Below are positions 32,669 to 41,099 of a DNA stretch of 59,853 nucleotides, piece by piece. The notes under the pieces were generated by a model, which did not search any database, was not told where the DNA came from, and saw only the letters and a program-made list of their open reading frames with translations. Positions within the stretch are counted from its first letter, which is position 1, and each line of letters begins with the position of its first letter. Origin of the DNA: an uncultured Bacteroidia bacterium (GTDB lineage Bacteria; Bacteroidota; Bacteroidia; Bacteroidales; UBA932); the NCBI GenBank assembly GCA_902785575.1, contig CACZZF010000017.1:1-59853 (forward strand). Direction: 5' to 3'. The position numbers were made by a program, and so were the translations under genes.

Positions 32669-33949
32669 ATGGGCGACTTCGAGAGATTCATTTCCGTGAA
32701 CGCGGAGGCCGATGTCTCCCGGCTTCTGCTTTCTTGCGCCAGGTGGCCTTCGATTGATGATCCTTTTTTGGCTGGTTTCGACTCGAAAGAGTTGGCCGTG
32801 AATACGATACAGGCGAGAAGAAGACTCAAGGACAAGGTCCCGGAGTGGTATGAGATATCTTCATTGGTCTATCCTACGGCTCTTGGATCTGAGCAATGTA
32901 GTTCTACCGTCACTGCCCGTTACAAGGCGAACCTTGCCAAGAGGATTCTCGGTGAGGTCCCCGGAAGGATCGCTGACTTGACTGGAGGTCTCGGGGTCGA
33001 TTGTTGGGCTTTTTCCACAGTAGCATCGGAAGTCCTTTATAATGAGCGTGATCCTCGGCTAGTCGCCGCGGTAAAGCATAATTATTCTGAACTGGGGATC
33101 AGGAATGTCCGTTACTCGGATCAAGAGATTACCTCTGGTTCCGTCAGTTCTGTCCTTGGTTCATTTAATCCGGATATCATATTCCTTGATCCTGCGAGGA
33201 GGTCATCCGATGGAAACAAGGTTTTCCTTCTTGAGGATTGCTCGCCTGATGTCCTGTCTATTCTGCCTTCGCTTCTGGCGAGCTCCAGGCATTTGCTGCT
33301 GAAACTGTCCCCGATGGCAGACATAAGTATGGTCGTGGAGAGGCTAAACAATACTTATGAGCAACGCGACTGGGTCAGGGAAATACATGTCGTGGCTTGC
33401 GGTGGGGAGTGTAAGGAGCTTCTAGTTTGGATAGACAGGGAGTGGAAGGGGGATTATTCAATAACTTGTCGGGAGGATGGTGGGTCACTGTCTTTCGGGG
33501 GGCGGGAGATCCGCTTGTCAAAACCGGCGCTTCCTGAATCAGCTAACTTCAAGTATATTTTCGAGCCTGGGAAATCCATCACGAAAGCCGGTGTTCTCAA
33601 CATTCTTTGTGAAAGGTTTGACTTGGTTAAGCTCGCTCGTTTCACCCAGCTGCTCTCTTTCAGGGATTTCTTTTCACGGGACGAGGCTCAGAAGCGACTC
33701 GGACCCTTGTGTGGAATGGGGAAATTATTTGAGGTTGAGGAGGTTCTGAAGATGGGGAAAGCCGCTTTCCGGGACGTCTCCAAGAGGTACCCGAAGTCGG
33801 AGGTCAGTGCCAGGAACATCCCTATGTCCAGTGATGAGCTTAGAGCACGTCTAGGGGCCAAGTCAGGGGAGGACGCCCATATTTTCGGAGTCAAGGTTGA
33901 GACACCTTTCGAATCAGCGAATTTCCTTCTTGTCTGTCACCGGATTTGA
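32669..33949 (+). CDS. SAM-dependent methyltransferase with THUMP-like domain
   Basis: The Rossmann methyltransferase motif I is DLTGGLGVD at 103-111, with ERDPRLVAAVKHN as motif II and FLDPARR as motif IV. The C-terminal part (about 320-426) resembles the THUMP-like domain of this Bacteroidota family. Its length (426 residues) and layout suggest an RNA-modifying enzyme, but the target is unknown. It is the last gene of the nine-gene run; the next gene has its own -7 box at 33961. Confidence 0.85.
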   Translation: MGDFERFISVNAEADVSRLLLSCARWPSIDDPFLAGFDSKELAVNTIQARRRLKDKVPEWYEISSLVYPTALGSEQCSSTVTARYKANLAKRILGEVPGRIADLTGGLGVDCWAFSTVASEVLYNERDPRLVAAVKHNYSELGIRNVRYSDQEITSGSVSSVLGSFNPDIIFLDPARRSSDGNKVFLLEDCSPDVLSILPSLLASSRHLLLKLSPMADISMVVERLNNTYEQRDWVREIHVVACGGECKELLVWIDREWKGDYSITCREDGGSLSFGGREIRLSKPALPESANFKYIFEPGKSITKAGVLNILCERFDLVKLARFTQLLSFRDFFSRDEAQKRLGPLCGMGKLFEVEEVLKMGKAAFRDVSKRYPKSEVSARNIPMSSDELRARLGAKSGEDAHIFGVKVETPFESANFLLVCHRI

Positions 33950-33960
33950 AGTTTTTTAAG

Positions 33961-33968
33961 TATATTTG
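33961..33968 (+). promoter_or_regulatory. -7 box (TATATTTG) of phosphosugar mutase gene
   Basis: A perfect TAnnTTTG match. It overlaps the alternative TTG start at 33966 and so excludes it; the ATG at 33984 lies 15 bases downstream. Confidence 0.6.
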
Positions 33969-33983
33969 ACAAAACCGTTTTTT

Positions 33984-35657
33984 ATGTCACAGGATTATAA
34001 CGCAGTGGCCCAGAAGTGGCTGGAAGGGGATTTCGATCCCGAGACCAAGATGAAAGTCCTCGAACTTAGAAATAACGACCCGGTAGGTTTCGAAGACGCT
34101 TTTTACAGGAACCTTGAGTTTGGCACTGGCGGCCTTCGAGGCATTATGGGAGTCGGAACCAACAGGATGAACAAATACACTGTCGGAATGGCCACCCAGG
34201 GTCTCGCGAATTATATCCTGGGACACGTCCAGAGTGAAGATATCAGGGTCTGTATCTCCTATGACAGCCGCAACAATTCCAAGATGTTCGCCAAGATCGC
34301 TTCTGACATCTTGAGCGCCAACGGAATCAATGTGTTCCTGTTTGACAATATCCGCCCCACTCCTGAGTTAAGCTATTCTATCAGGTACATGGGCGCTGTG
34401 GCCGGAATAATGATCACCGCCTCCCACAATCCCAAAGAGTACAATGGCTACAAGGTCTATTGGTCTGACGGAGCTCAGATCGTTCCTCCAGTGGACAAGG
34501 ACATAATCGCTGAGGTCAGTAAGGTCTCTGATCCTTCTCAGGTCAAATTCGAGAAAGGGGAGCGTTGCGGTGAGGTCCAGCTTATGGGCAAGAAGGTCGA
34601 TGAGGCCTATATGACTGATATCCTGTCCCTTACCCTGAGCCCGGAATCCAGGGCAAGGCACAATGACATAAAGATTGTCTACACTCCTTTGCATGGTTGT
34701 GGTGTCAGGATTGTCCCCGAGTGCCTCAAGAGGCTCGGATTCACCAATGTGTATAACGTTCCCGCCCAGGATGTGAGCGACGGTGATTTCCCGACGGTCG
34801 TTTCCCCGAATCCGGAGGAGCCCGCGGCCATGAAAATGGCACTGGAGAGGGCCGACGAGGTTGGAGCTGACATCGTGATGGCTTCTGACCCCGACGCTGA
34901 CCGCCTCGGTATCGCCGTTCGCGACAACAACGGGAAGATGGTCCAATTCAACGGCAACCAGACCGCGTCAATGCTCACTTATTACATTCTGACACGCTGG
35001 AAGGAGCTTGGAAAGCTTGACGGCACCAAATATTGCGTCAAGACTATTGTCACGACCCAGCTTATCGCTGACATCTGCAAAAAATTCGGTGTGGAGTGCT
35101 ACGATGTGCTGACCGGTTTCAAATGGATTGGCGAAGTGGTTCGTGAGAATGAGGGCAAGAAGGAGTTCATCTGCGGAGGTGAGGAAAGCTATGGATTCAA
35201 TATCGGTGAGTTCGTTCGCGACAAGGATGCTCCGATCGCTTGCGCTATGGTGGCCGAATGCGCCACTTGGGCCGCTGATCAGGGTTTGACTCTCTACCAG
35301 CTTATGGATAAGATCTACGAGGAGTTCGGCTATCGCAAAGAGTCCATGGTCTACCTTGTTCGCAAGGGCAAGTCCGGAGCTGAGGAGATAGCGAAGATTA
35401 TGGAGGACATGCGGACCAATCCCGCCAAGGAACTGGGCGGATCACCTGTCGTGAAAGTTGTGGATTACAACCAGCCCGAAAAGACCGGTCTTCCCAAGTC
35501 AAATGTGTTGCAATACTTTGATGCCGAGGGAGATGTGGTGACAGTCCGACCTTCCGGGACAGAGCCCAAGATCAAGTTCTATTTCGGTGCCACGGCCGCT
35601 GACTCCGCCGCGGTTGAGGCCAAACTCGAGGTTTTCAAAAAGCAGTTCCTGGGTTAG
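33984..35657 (+). CDS. Phospho-sugar mutase (phosphoglucomutase/phosphomannomutase)
   Basis: The phosphoserine loop TASHNP has S147 as phosphate carrier; DPDADRLG is the magnesium loop, GGEESYG the sugar-binding loop, and RPSGTEPKIKFY the C-terminal phosphate-binding loop. At 557 residues it belongs to the large-type PGM/PMM enzymes common in Bacteroidota. It interconverts hexose 1- and 6-phosphates in the cytoplasm. The 3' end overlaps the convergent beta-helix gene by 23 bases. Confidence 0.94.
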   Translation: MSQDYNAVAQKWLEGDFDPETKMKVLELRNNDPVGFEDAFYRNLEFGTGGLRGIMGVGTNRMNKYTVGMATQGLANYILGHVQSEDIRVCISYDSRNNSKMFAKIASDILSANGINVFLFDNIRPTPELSYSIRYMGAVAGIMITASHNPKEYNGYKVYWSDGAQIVPPVDKDIIAEVSKVSDPSQVKFEKGERCGEVQLMGKKVDEAYMTDILSLTLSPESRARHNDIKIVYTPLHGCGVRIVPECLKRLGFTNVYNVPAQDVSDGDFPTVVSPNPEEPAAMKMALERADEVGADIVMASDPDADRLGIAVRDNNGKMVQFNGNQTASMLTYYILTRWKELGKLDGTKYCVKTIVTTQLIADICKKFGVECYDVLTGFKWIGEVVRENEGKKEFICGGEESYGFNIGEFVRDKDAPIACAMVAECATWAADQGLTLYQLMDKIYEEFGYRKESMVYLVRKGKSGAEEIAKIMEDMRTNPAKELGGSPVVKVVDYNQPEKTGLPKSNVLQYFDAEGDVVTVRPSGTEPKIKFYFGATAADSAAVEAKLEVFKKQFLG

Positions 35658-36906
35658 CTTTTTCGTCGCTCCAGCCGGTCCTGGTCCGATAAACCATTTC
35701 TCCAAGATCGGTGTCAAAATACTGGAAACCAATATCCACGAGGTTAGTCGGTCTCATCGAGGTGGGACCGGTTTTCCTTGCTATAAGGTTCTCGGAGCGG
35801 AACCACTCCCCGGCTCCTTCACTCAAGTCACCCCAGATGTTTCCCTCATAGGTATTCCATGTTACGGAATCTATCAGGTAGTATGAAATATAACCCCTGA
35901 AGCGTCCGTCACCCACATCTTTGGCTATCCAGTCGCAGTACCAAACCTCCTCGTTCCCCTCCTCACAGTTGAAGTCTATGATACTCACCGTGTTGAGCTG
36001 TCCACGGCCAAAAGTGAGAGCCCTTCTCACATGCTCGGCGCAACAGTTCACAAGAGTGAGGTTATGGATTCCGGTGGTGTTACGGGATCCCTCTCCGATG
36101 CTGTCGATATCGTCTATCTCACCGAAAACGAAGCCATAAAGACATCTTTGCGCGGTGCATTGCTCCATGATAAGGTGTTCACCGGCAAGGTGGAAAGCTG
36201 TCCCTAGACCAATCAATTTGCAATGGGATATGAAATAATTGAAACCGTTGTTTCCGCCATTGCAGGCCCTGATTCCCACGCATCGGGGATTCAAGCCCTC
36301 CGTGCTGTCAAAATTTCCTCCAGTCACCATGAATATATTCCTCACACTCATCTCAGAGGCATATTTCCCATCGATCACAACCAAGCGCTTAGTGTATCCC
36401 GGGATGACGAAAGACAGGTCGAAGAGGTTGTAGTTGGCCAATGAATATATCCAGGAAGGCTCGCTGCCTATGATGGATATGTCATCTTCCTCGGTGAAGG
36501 TCTCGTAAAGCTCCTTTGTCACGATGAACTCAGCGCCGTCATGGTTCGAGTTGAAAGACAGATTGGTAGCCTTGCGGGCTCCTCCCACACCCTCAATCGT
36601 CACGAGGCCAGGCTTGTGGGGAAAGAACAGACCATACTTGTAAGTCTTTCCGTTTCTTTCGATTTCAGTAAGGGAAGAAACGTAATATGAGCCTGGCAGA
36701 AGGGTTATCTTTCCTCCTTTCGCCGATGCGAGACCATCAATCAGGTTGTTCAGCAACGCGCAATCAGATTTCCCGTCGCAGACATAATCCGCGGAAGCTT
36801 TATCAGCGTCCGAAGAATTGGATGCGGCCACCTTGATCAGCGATCCGCCAGCATGGAGGCTCAAAAACGCAAAAATAAGCGCCAAAGAAAGTGTCAGACG
36901 TTTCAT
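35635..36906 (-). CDS. Secreted beta-helix protein with phage-tail-like C terminus
   Basis: A signal peptide (MKRLTLSLALIFAFLSLHAG) precedes a right-handed beta-helix/pectate-lyase-like body: GGKITLLPGSYYVSS (about 70-85), then repeated turns such as NYFISHCKLIGLGTAFHLAG and HNLTLVNCCAEHVRRALTF. The C terminus, SMRPTNLVDIGFQYFDTDLGE followed by YRTRTGW, is a motif I associate with phage tail-fibre and tailspike ends and related bacterial proteins. No lyase catalytic residues could be assigned. It is transcribed alone between a phosphosugar mutase gene (convergent) and mnmA. It may be a domesticated phage-derived glycan-binding protein. Confidence 0.7.
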   Translation of the reverse strand: MKRLTLSLALIFAFLSLHAGGSLIKVAASNSSDADKASADYVCDGKSDCALLNNLIDGLASAKGGKITLLPGSYYVSSLTEIERNGKTYKYGLFFPHKPGLVTIEGVGGARKATNLSFNSNHDGAEFIVTKELYETFTEEDDISIIGSEPSWIYSLANYNLFDLSFVIPGYTKRLVVIDGKYASEMSVRNIFMVTGGNFDSTEGLNPRCVGIRACNGGNNGFNYFISHCKLIGLGTAFHLAGEHLIMEQCTAQRCLYGFVFGEIDDIDSIGEGSRNTTGIHNLTLVNCCAEHVRRALTFGRGQLNTVSIIDFNCEEGNEEVWYCDWIAKDVGDGRFRGYISYYLIDSVTWNTYEGNIWGDLSEGAGEWFRSENLIARKTGPTSMRPTNLVDIGFQYFDTDLGEMVYRTRTGWSDEKANPGTAF

Positions 36907-36933
36907 AAGTGGTTATGTGGCAATATAGTGTTA

Positions 36934-38451
36934 TCAATAAACTCCAGAGCCGAGCATCTCATCATCTTCGGAATACCATGCGGCGAACTGGCCGGAAGAT
37001 ATTCCTCTCTGAGGCATGTCGAACAGGATGAATAACCCCACCGGGCGCTTCACTAGCCAGGCATCCTGCAGGGGCTGACGGTATCGTATCCGAACCCTAT
37101 AACGTCGAACCTCACCATCAGTCATTTTCAGATCCTGCCTTATCCAATGGATATCTTTAGGGGCGATTCTCACGCAGCAGCGAGAAAGGCCTTTGTGGCC
37201 GTGACCTTCTCCGACATAGATGATATTCCTATCAATATCAGTTCCGATTACGAATATGGAATCTTGATGGCCGCCGATATTGAGTCCTTTGCGCTGACCG
37301 ATCGTGTAGAACTGGGCCCCGTCATGATGGCCGACAATCTTACCGAGCGGGTTCTCCTTGTAACGTACTTTCTTGATATGTTTCTTGCCGCTTCGATAGA
37401 CTTCGGTCTCGAACTTAATTCCTGAATAATCAATGGGTTCCGCAAGCCTCATCCAATCCTCATCACTCAGCGCGGTCAGTTTTCCCGCATCAAAAACGTT
37501 TCTAGTGGCGGTGGCGGCAATGCGCCGGGGCGGACATTTTCCCGGATAGGGCGCGAAGCGCAGGGAGCCCCGGCGCCTTTTGCCGCCATCGCCCTCTTGA
37601 GTAGCCTCAATCGAGCGGTTGTTAAAATCCGCGCCACCAGAGTCCTCGGAGGAGAAAGCGGTGATCATATTCGGCTCACCGGGAGTGGCCAGGAGTGAGG
37701 ACAGGGTGTCGTGGACAAACTTGTATTGGGCATTCTCTTGAAAATAAGTGTCATACACTTCGACCACATCACCTTCCTTGGGCTCCAGTTTCTGCTTCAG
37801 GAAAGTAGGCAGGTCAACCTTTCCGACAAAACATATTCCCTGAGAGTCTTTCTTGTCAGCGGAAGGGAGATCGGCAAGATGGGCGATCTGCCGCACCTCC
37901 GGCTTAGTCAAATGACCTATCGGGAACAAAGCCTTGCCGAGCTGTTCCTGGGTCAGTTGGCACAAGAAGTAGCTCTGATCTTTGTTCGGGTCAGTTCCCT
38001 CCAGAATGCGCCACTGGGGTAATCCATTGATAACAACTTGTTTCCCAGTATCATCCAATAAAGGAGCCCGGCGGCAATAATGTCCGGTGGCAACCATGTC
38101 AGCGCCCAGTTCGCGAGCGGCCTCAAAGAAAGCATCGAACTTTATCTCCCTGTTACAGAGGATGTCCGGGTTAGGAGTACGTCCGGCGGAATACTCATTG
38201 AACATGTAGTTGACGACCCTCTGGCGGTACTCTTTGGACAAGTCCACAAAATAGAACGGGATGCCTATCTTCCTGGCGACTATCTCGGCCACAAAGCGGT
38301 CTTCTTCCCATTCGCAATCCCCATGAAGGGTAGCGTCAGCATCGTGCCAGTTCTGCATGAACATGGCGAAGACATCATAGCCCTGCCGCTTCAGTAGCAG
38401 GGCGGCGACACTGGAATCAACTCCTCCTGACAGGCCGACGCAAACTTTCAT
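36934..38451 (-). CDS. mnmA: tRNA-specific 2-thiouridylase with enlarged middle region
   Basis: The PP-loop SGGVDSS is at 8-14, catalytic cysteines are C99 (PDILCN) and C207 (GICFVG), and HDGAQFYTIGQRKGLN (about 376-391) and RIRYRQP start the C-terminal part. MnmA thiolates U34 of tRNA-Lys, Glu and Gln. The protein is 505 residues against about 360-390 usually; between residues 230 and 370 there is roughly 100 residues more than expected, and residues 289-313 are encoded by a 75-base palindrome (37513-37587). The ATG at 38451 is chosen because a full promoter (38460-38490) overlaps the longer start at 38490. That leaves only a few untranslated bases. Confidence 0.92.
   Translation of the reverse strand: MKVCVGLSGGVDSSVAALLLKRQGYDVFAMFMQNWHDADATLHGDCEWEEDRFVAEIVARKIGIPFYFVDLSKEYRQRVVNYMFNEYSAGRTPNPDILCNREIKFDAFFEAARELGADMVATGHYCRRAPLLDDTGKQVVINGLPQWRILEGTDPNKDQSYFLCQLTQEQLGKALFPIGHLTKPEVRQIAHLADLPSADKKDSQGICFVGKVDLPTFLKQKLEPKEGDVVEVYDTYFQENAQYKFVHDTLSSLLATPGEPNMITAFSSEDSGGADFNNRSIEATQEGDGGKRRRGSLRFAPYPGKCPPRRIAATATRNVFDAGKLTALSDEDWMRLAEPIDYSGIKFETEVYRSGKKHIKKVRYKENPLGKIVGHHDGAQFYTIGQRKGLNIGGHQDSIFVIGTDIDRNIIYVGEGHGHKGLSRCCVRIAPKDIHWIRQDLKMTDGEVRRYRVRIRYRQPLQDAWLVKRPVGLFILFDMPQRGISSGQFAAWYSEDDEMLGSGVY
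37513..37587. repeat. Long palindromic element inside mnmA
   Basis: Left arm 37513-37531 (GGCGGCAATGCGCCGGGGC) and right arm 37567-37587 are inverted copies, matching over GGCGGCAA and GCGCCGGGGC with a small offset between them; a 35-base loop contains the small hairpin GCGCGAAGCGC. Exactly 25 codons of mnmA (residues 289-313, arginine- and proline-rich) are encoded by it. The GC content is far above the surrounding gene. It resembles mobile palindromic elements that insert in frame in genes, as described for Rickettsia. Confidence 0.75.
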
Positions 38452-38459
38452 ATTCAAGG

Positions 38460-38490
38460 CAAAGATACTCAATCGCTGGAATTTGAACAA
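38460..38490 (-). promoter_or_regulatory. Promoter of mnmA giving an almost leaderless transcript
   Basis: On the minus strand, TTG at 38490-38488, a 20-base spacer, and TATCTTTG at 38467-38460. The -7 box ends 8 bases before the mnmA ATG, so transcription should begin within about 0-4 bases of the start codon. Confidence 0.65.
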
Positions 38491-38497
38491 TTATTGT

Positions 38498-38505
38498 TAT
38501 ATTTG
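38498..38505 (+). promoter_or_regulatory. -7 box (TATATTTG) of cdd
   Basis: A TAnnTTTG match 28 bases before the cdd ATG, divergent from and only 7 bases away from the mnmA promoter. Confidence 0.55.
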
Positions 38506-38533
38506 AAATCGCCACATTAGAATCAACGCGCTG

Positions 38534-39016
38534 ATGAAGACAATCAAACTTGACATCAACTACGAGGAATACAACTCTCTTGAAGAGATGGATCCTGAGG
38601 ATCAGATGCTGGTAAAGGAGGCTATTGAGGCCCAGAAGAGCTCTTACGCCCCCTATTCCGGTTTCAACGTCGGGGCAGCCCTCCTGCTTGAGGATGGCAC
38701 CGTGGTGAGGGGATCGAATCAAGAGAACGCCGCTTACCCTTCCGGCCTTTGCGCTGAGCGGACCGCCATGTTCGCCGCCAACGCCAACTATCCCGGGAAG
38801 GCGATGGTCGCCCTCGCCATTGTAGGCGGCTTCAACCATACGTTAGCCCAGACGCCTTGTACCCCTTGCGGCGCATGTCGCCAAGTTATGGCCGAATACC
38901 AGACTCTTGGAGGGAAACCATTGAGAGTCATTATGTTCGGAGAAAAGAAGGCTTGGAGATTCTCAAAGGTCGATGACATACTACCATTCATTTTTGACAG
39001 TTTCAACGAAAAGTAG
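38534..39016 (+). CDS. cdd: Cytidine deaminase (tetrameric type)
   Basis: Zinc ligand C73 and catalytic E75 lie in GLCAERTAMF, and the other ligands C112 and C115 in TPCGACRQ, the tetrameric CDA pattern (C-A-E, PCxxC). APYSGFNVGAALL is the substrate-binding block. At 160 residues it is the usual size. It converts cytidine and deoxycytidine to uridine and deoxyuridine for pyrimidine salvage. The SRP RNA gene follows within 14 bases. Confidence 0.95.
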   Translation: MKTIKLDINYEEYNSLEEMDPEDQMLVKEAIEAQKSSYAPYSGFNVGAALLLEDGTVVRGSNQENAAYPSGLCAERTAMFAANANYPGKAMVALAIVGGFNHTLAQTPCTPCGACRQVMAEYQTLGGKPLRVIMFGEKKAWRFSKVDDILPFIFDSFNEK

Positions 39017-39029
39017 TATATTCGCGTCC

Positions 39030-39136
39030 AGGGAAAGTCGTACACGACCAGCTCCCTCTGAATCCCCCCAGGGCCGGAAGGCAGCAAGGGTAGGAGGTCG
39101 TAGCGGTGCGATGTGCTAAGCTTTCCCTTTTTTTTG
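39030..39136 (+). ncRNA. ffs: SRP RNA, small bacterial (4.5S) type, with terminator
   Basis: The conserved apical loop region CAGGGCCGGAAGGCAGCAAG is at about 39070-39089, the SRP54/Ffh-binding site. The 5' GGGAAAG (39031-39037) pairs with CTTTCCC (39121-39127) to close the stem, and a run of T follows directly as an intrinsic terminator. The RNA is about 98 bases. It acts with Ffh in targeting membrane and secreted proteins. Confidence 0.92.
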
Positions 39137-39146
39137 TGCCCTTTTC

Positions 39147-39911
39147 TCAGCCCATGACGACATCGAGGACCATCATCAGGGCGAAGCCGAGGGCGAATCC
39201 GATGGTGCTGATGTTGGAATGCTCACCTTGTGAGGCTTCCGGAACCAATTCTTCTATAACGACATATAGCATCGCACCTGCCGCGAATGGCAGCAGGTAG
39301 GGCATTGCGGCGGTTGCGGCGGAGGCCAGCAGTAGCACCAGCGCGCCTCCTAAAGGCTCCACTATTCCACTAAGGCTTCCGATCATGAATGACCTCCTGC
39401 GGCTGTTGCCTGCGGCTCGTAGGGGCATGGATATGATAGCTCCTTCCGGGATGTTCTGGATAGCGATTCCCAAAGAGAGCGCCAGGGCACCAGCCATGCT
39501 GAAATCAGTGTTCATGGCTCCGGCTATCGCTACTCCTACAGCCATTCCCTCAGGGAAATTGTGGATAGTCACGGCAAGCGCAAGCATCGTGGTGCGGGAG
39601 AGTTTGCTCTTAGGACCCTCCGGTCCGCCGACGGGATGTATGTGCGGGGTTATCTGGTCAATAAGAAGCAGGAAGGCGAAGCCTGCCAGCAGTCCGATAA
39701 CGACCGGGATGACCGATTCTTTCCCGGATCCCATGTCTATCGCCGGGATGATCAATGACCATACTGACGCCGCGACCATCACGCCTGAGGCAAAGCCAAG
39801 AAGAGCTTTCTGGAGCCTTGCGGGCATATCCTTCTTCATGAAAAACACGAAGGCGGAGCCTAGGGCGGTACCTAGGAAGGGAATCAAAAGAGCGGTCAGT
39901 ACAGAGTTCAT
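39147..39911 (-). CDS. ZIP-family metal transporter
   Basis: This 254-residue protein has about eight membrane helices and the ZIP metal-site motifs HNFPEGMAVGVA in helix 4 and QNIPEGAIISMPL in helix 5; a histidine-containing loop (QITPHIHPVGGPEG) lies between helices 3 and 4. The family (ZupT/GufA-like) takes up zinc or other divalent cations. It starts 6 bases after the stop of the secreted protein gene at 39918 and is convergent with the SRP RNA gene. Confidence 0.9.
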   Translation of the reverse strand: MNSVLTALLIPFLGTALGSAFVFFMKKDMPARLQKALLGFASGVMVAASVWSLIIPAIDMGSGKESVIPVVIGLLAGFAFLLLIDQITPHIHPVGGPEGPKSKLSRTTMLALAVTIHNFPEGMAVGVAIAGAMNTDFSMAGALALSLGIAIQNIPEGAIISMPLRAAGNSRRRSFMIGSLSGIVEPLGGALVLLLASAATAAMPYLLPFAAGAMLYVVIEELVPEASQGEHSNISTIGFALGFALMMVLDVVMG

Positions 39912-39917
39912 GATTCC

Positions 39918-41015
39918 TTAGATGTCACCAAGGTATTCGCGCATTTCTTTGAGATAGTCGAAATAGCCCTCATCAAAGGCATCATCGTAATCCCGGAAAT
40001 TGTTGATTCTCAGCTCTCCGTCCTCTAGTTCGAGAGCAACCCACATCGTCTGGGGCTTGCTTCCCGGCCAGTTGGTGAACCTTACGAAGGCTGTCGCGTG
40101 TACGTCATCCAATTCCTCCACCTCAATCTTTATGATCTTAAGGTCCGGAGATGGATCCTGGCTGAATGTCCAGTAATCGTGGTCGAAAAACCAAACGTCC
40201 TCGGAACCCTCATCTTTAGCCATCACCCTTGCCACCGTGTTTCTCCAAAGGGTTGTGGTGTAGAGATTCTCGATGTCCTCCGGTGTGGGATTCCCCTCAC
40301 CACCGGCGTTACGACGGGCGACGTCCTTGAATATTTGGGTGATACGAGCCTTGACATTGTTTTCGAGCTCAATTTCATCCTCTCCACGGCCATCTCCTCC
40401 CAAGCCGTCCGGATTGTTGAATGCTTCCATCGCGCTTCGGAAAGCTATAATGCCTTTCACGAGCTGGAGATTATAACGCTCGATGACCGAAGGGGTCTTC
40501 TTGTTCAGTTTGTTCCTGGCAAGGTCATCGAGTTCGAGATCTGAGCACCCTTCCAGCAGGGAGCTGTTTAGAAGCATTCCGTCAGCAAGGTCATAAAGCG
40601 ATTGTGACTCGGCGAATTCCTGCTGTCCAAGACAATTCTTGAGGTTGTCTGGAGTGAGTGTGAGAATCTCCACGATATCTCCGAATATGCCACTCACGGC
40701 CAGAAAGTTCATCCCTTGCTGCCGGACATATTGGACAGGACTGTCGAACCCGGCTCCGGGGAAAGGGGAGTCATCGGCTTGGACGCTGGGCTGGAGGGTG
40801 TAGGCTCCAGGCTTGTCCGGGACCTTTTCAAGTGTAAGCTCAAGATAGTCACCGGCGGCGTTCTCTCCGGTCATATATACGATAGTTCCCATCCGGATTT
40901 CCTGCACCGTGTAAAGTGTGCTACCATTGAAAAACTTGTTCCCTTTCTGTATGGTCTGGGCTCCGGCTTGGATGGTCAGGGCTAGAATTGTGATAAAAAA
41001 TAGAAGTTTTCTCAT
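39918..41015 (-). CDS. Secreted protein, possible DUF3828-like C-terminal domain
   Basis: From ATG 41015 it begins with a signal peptide (MRKLLFFITILALTIQAGAQ). The N-terminal part (about 20-90) is beta-rich (GNKFFNGSTLYTVQEI, MTGENAAGDYLEL). The C-terminal half includes VKARITQIFKDVARR, VWFFDHDYWTFSQDPSPDL and ALELEDGELRINNFRDYDD, which recall secreted NTF2-like/DUF3828 proteins of Bacteroidales. I do not recognise a specific function. A TATCTTTG box at 41040-41047 lies 24 bases upstream, and the ZIP transporter gene follows after 6 bases. Confidence 0.7.
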   Translation of the reverse strand: MRKLLFFITILALTIQAGAQTIQKGNKFFNGSTLYTVQEIRMGTIVYMTGENAAGDYLELTLEKVPDKPGAYTLQPSVQADDSPFPGAGFDSPVQYVRQQGMNFLAVSGIFGDIVEILTLTPDNLKNCLGQQEFAESQSLYDLADGMLLNSSLLEGCSDLELDDLARNKLNKKTPSVIERYNLQLVKGIIAFRSAMEAFNNPDGLGGDGRGEDEIELENNVKARITQIFKDVARRNAGGEGNPTPEDIENLYTTTLWRNTVARVMAKDEGSEDVWFFDHDYWTFSQDPSPDLKIIKIEVEELDDVHATAFVRFTNWPGSKPQTMWVALELEDGELRINNFRDYDDAFDEGYFDYLKEMREYLGDI

Positions 41016-41039
41016 ATTCCGTATAATTTGTACGTTAGG

Positions 41040-41047
41040 CAAAGATA
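41040..41047 (-). promoter_or_regulatory. -7 box (TATCTTTG) of secreted protein/ZIP transcript
   Basis: A TAnnTTTG match on the minus strand, 24 bases before the ATG at 41015. It overlaps the alternative upstream start region and supports the 41015 start. Confidence 0.5.
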
Positions 41048-41099
41048 GGAATTTTGCCGAAATAGATTATATTAGCGGATACATCTAATACATCCTATT

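Noticed and set aside
33966..33983. TTG start of the phosphosugar mutase
   Set aside because: The codon overlaps the TATATTTG promoter box; ATG 33984 is the first credible start.
38452..38490. Longer start of mnmA
   Set aside because: A full promoter overlaps this segment, and the MnmA family starts with the short stretch before the PP-loop seen from 38451.
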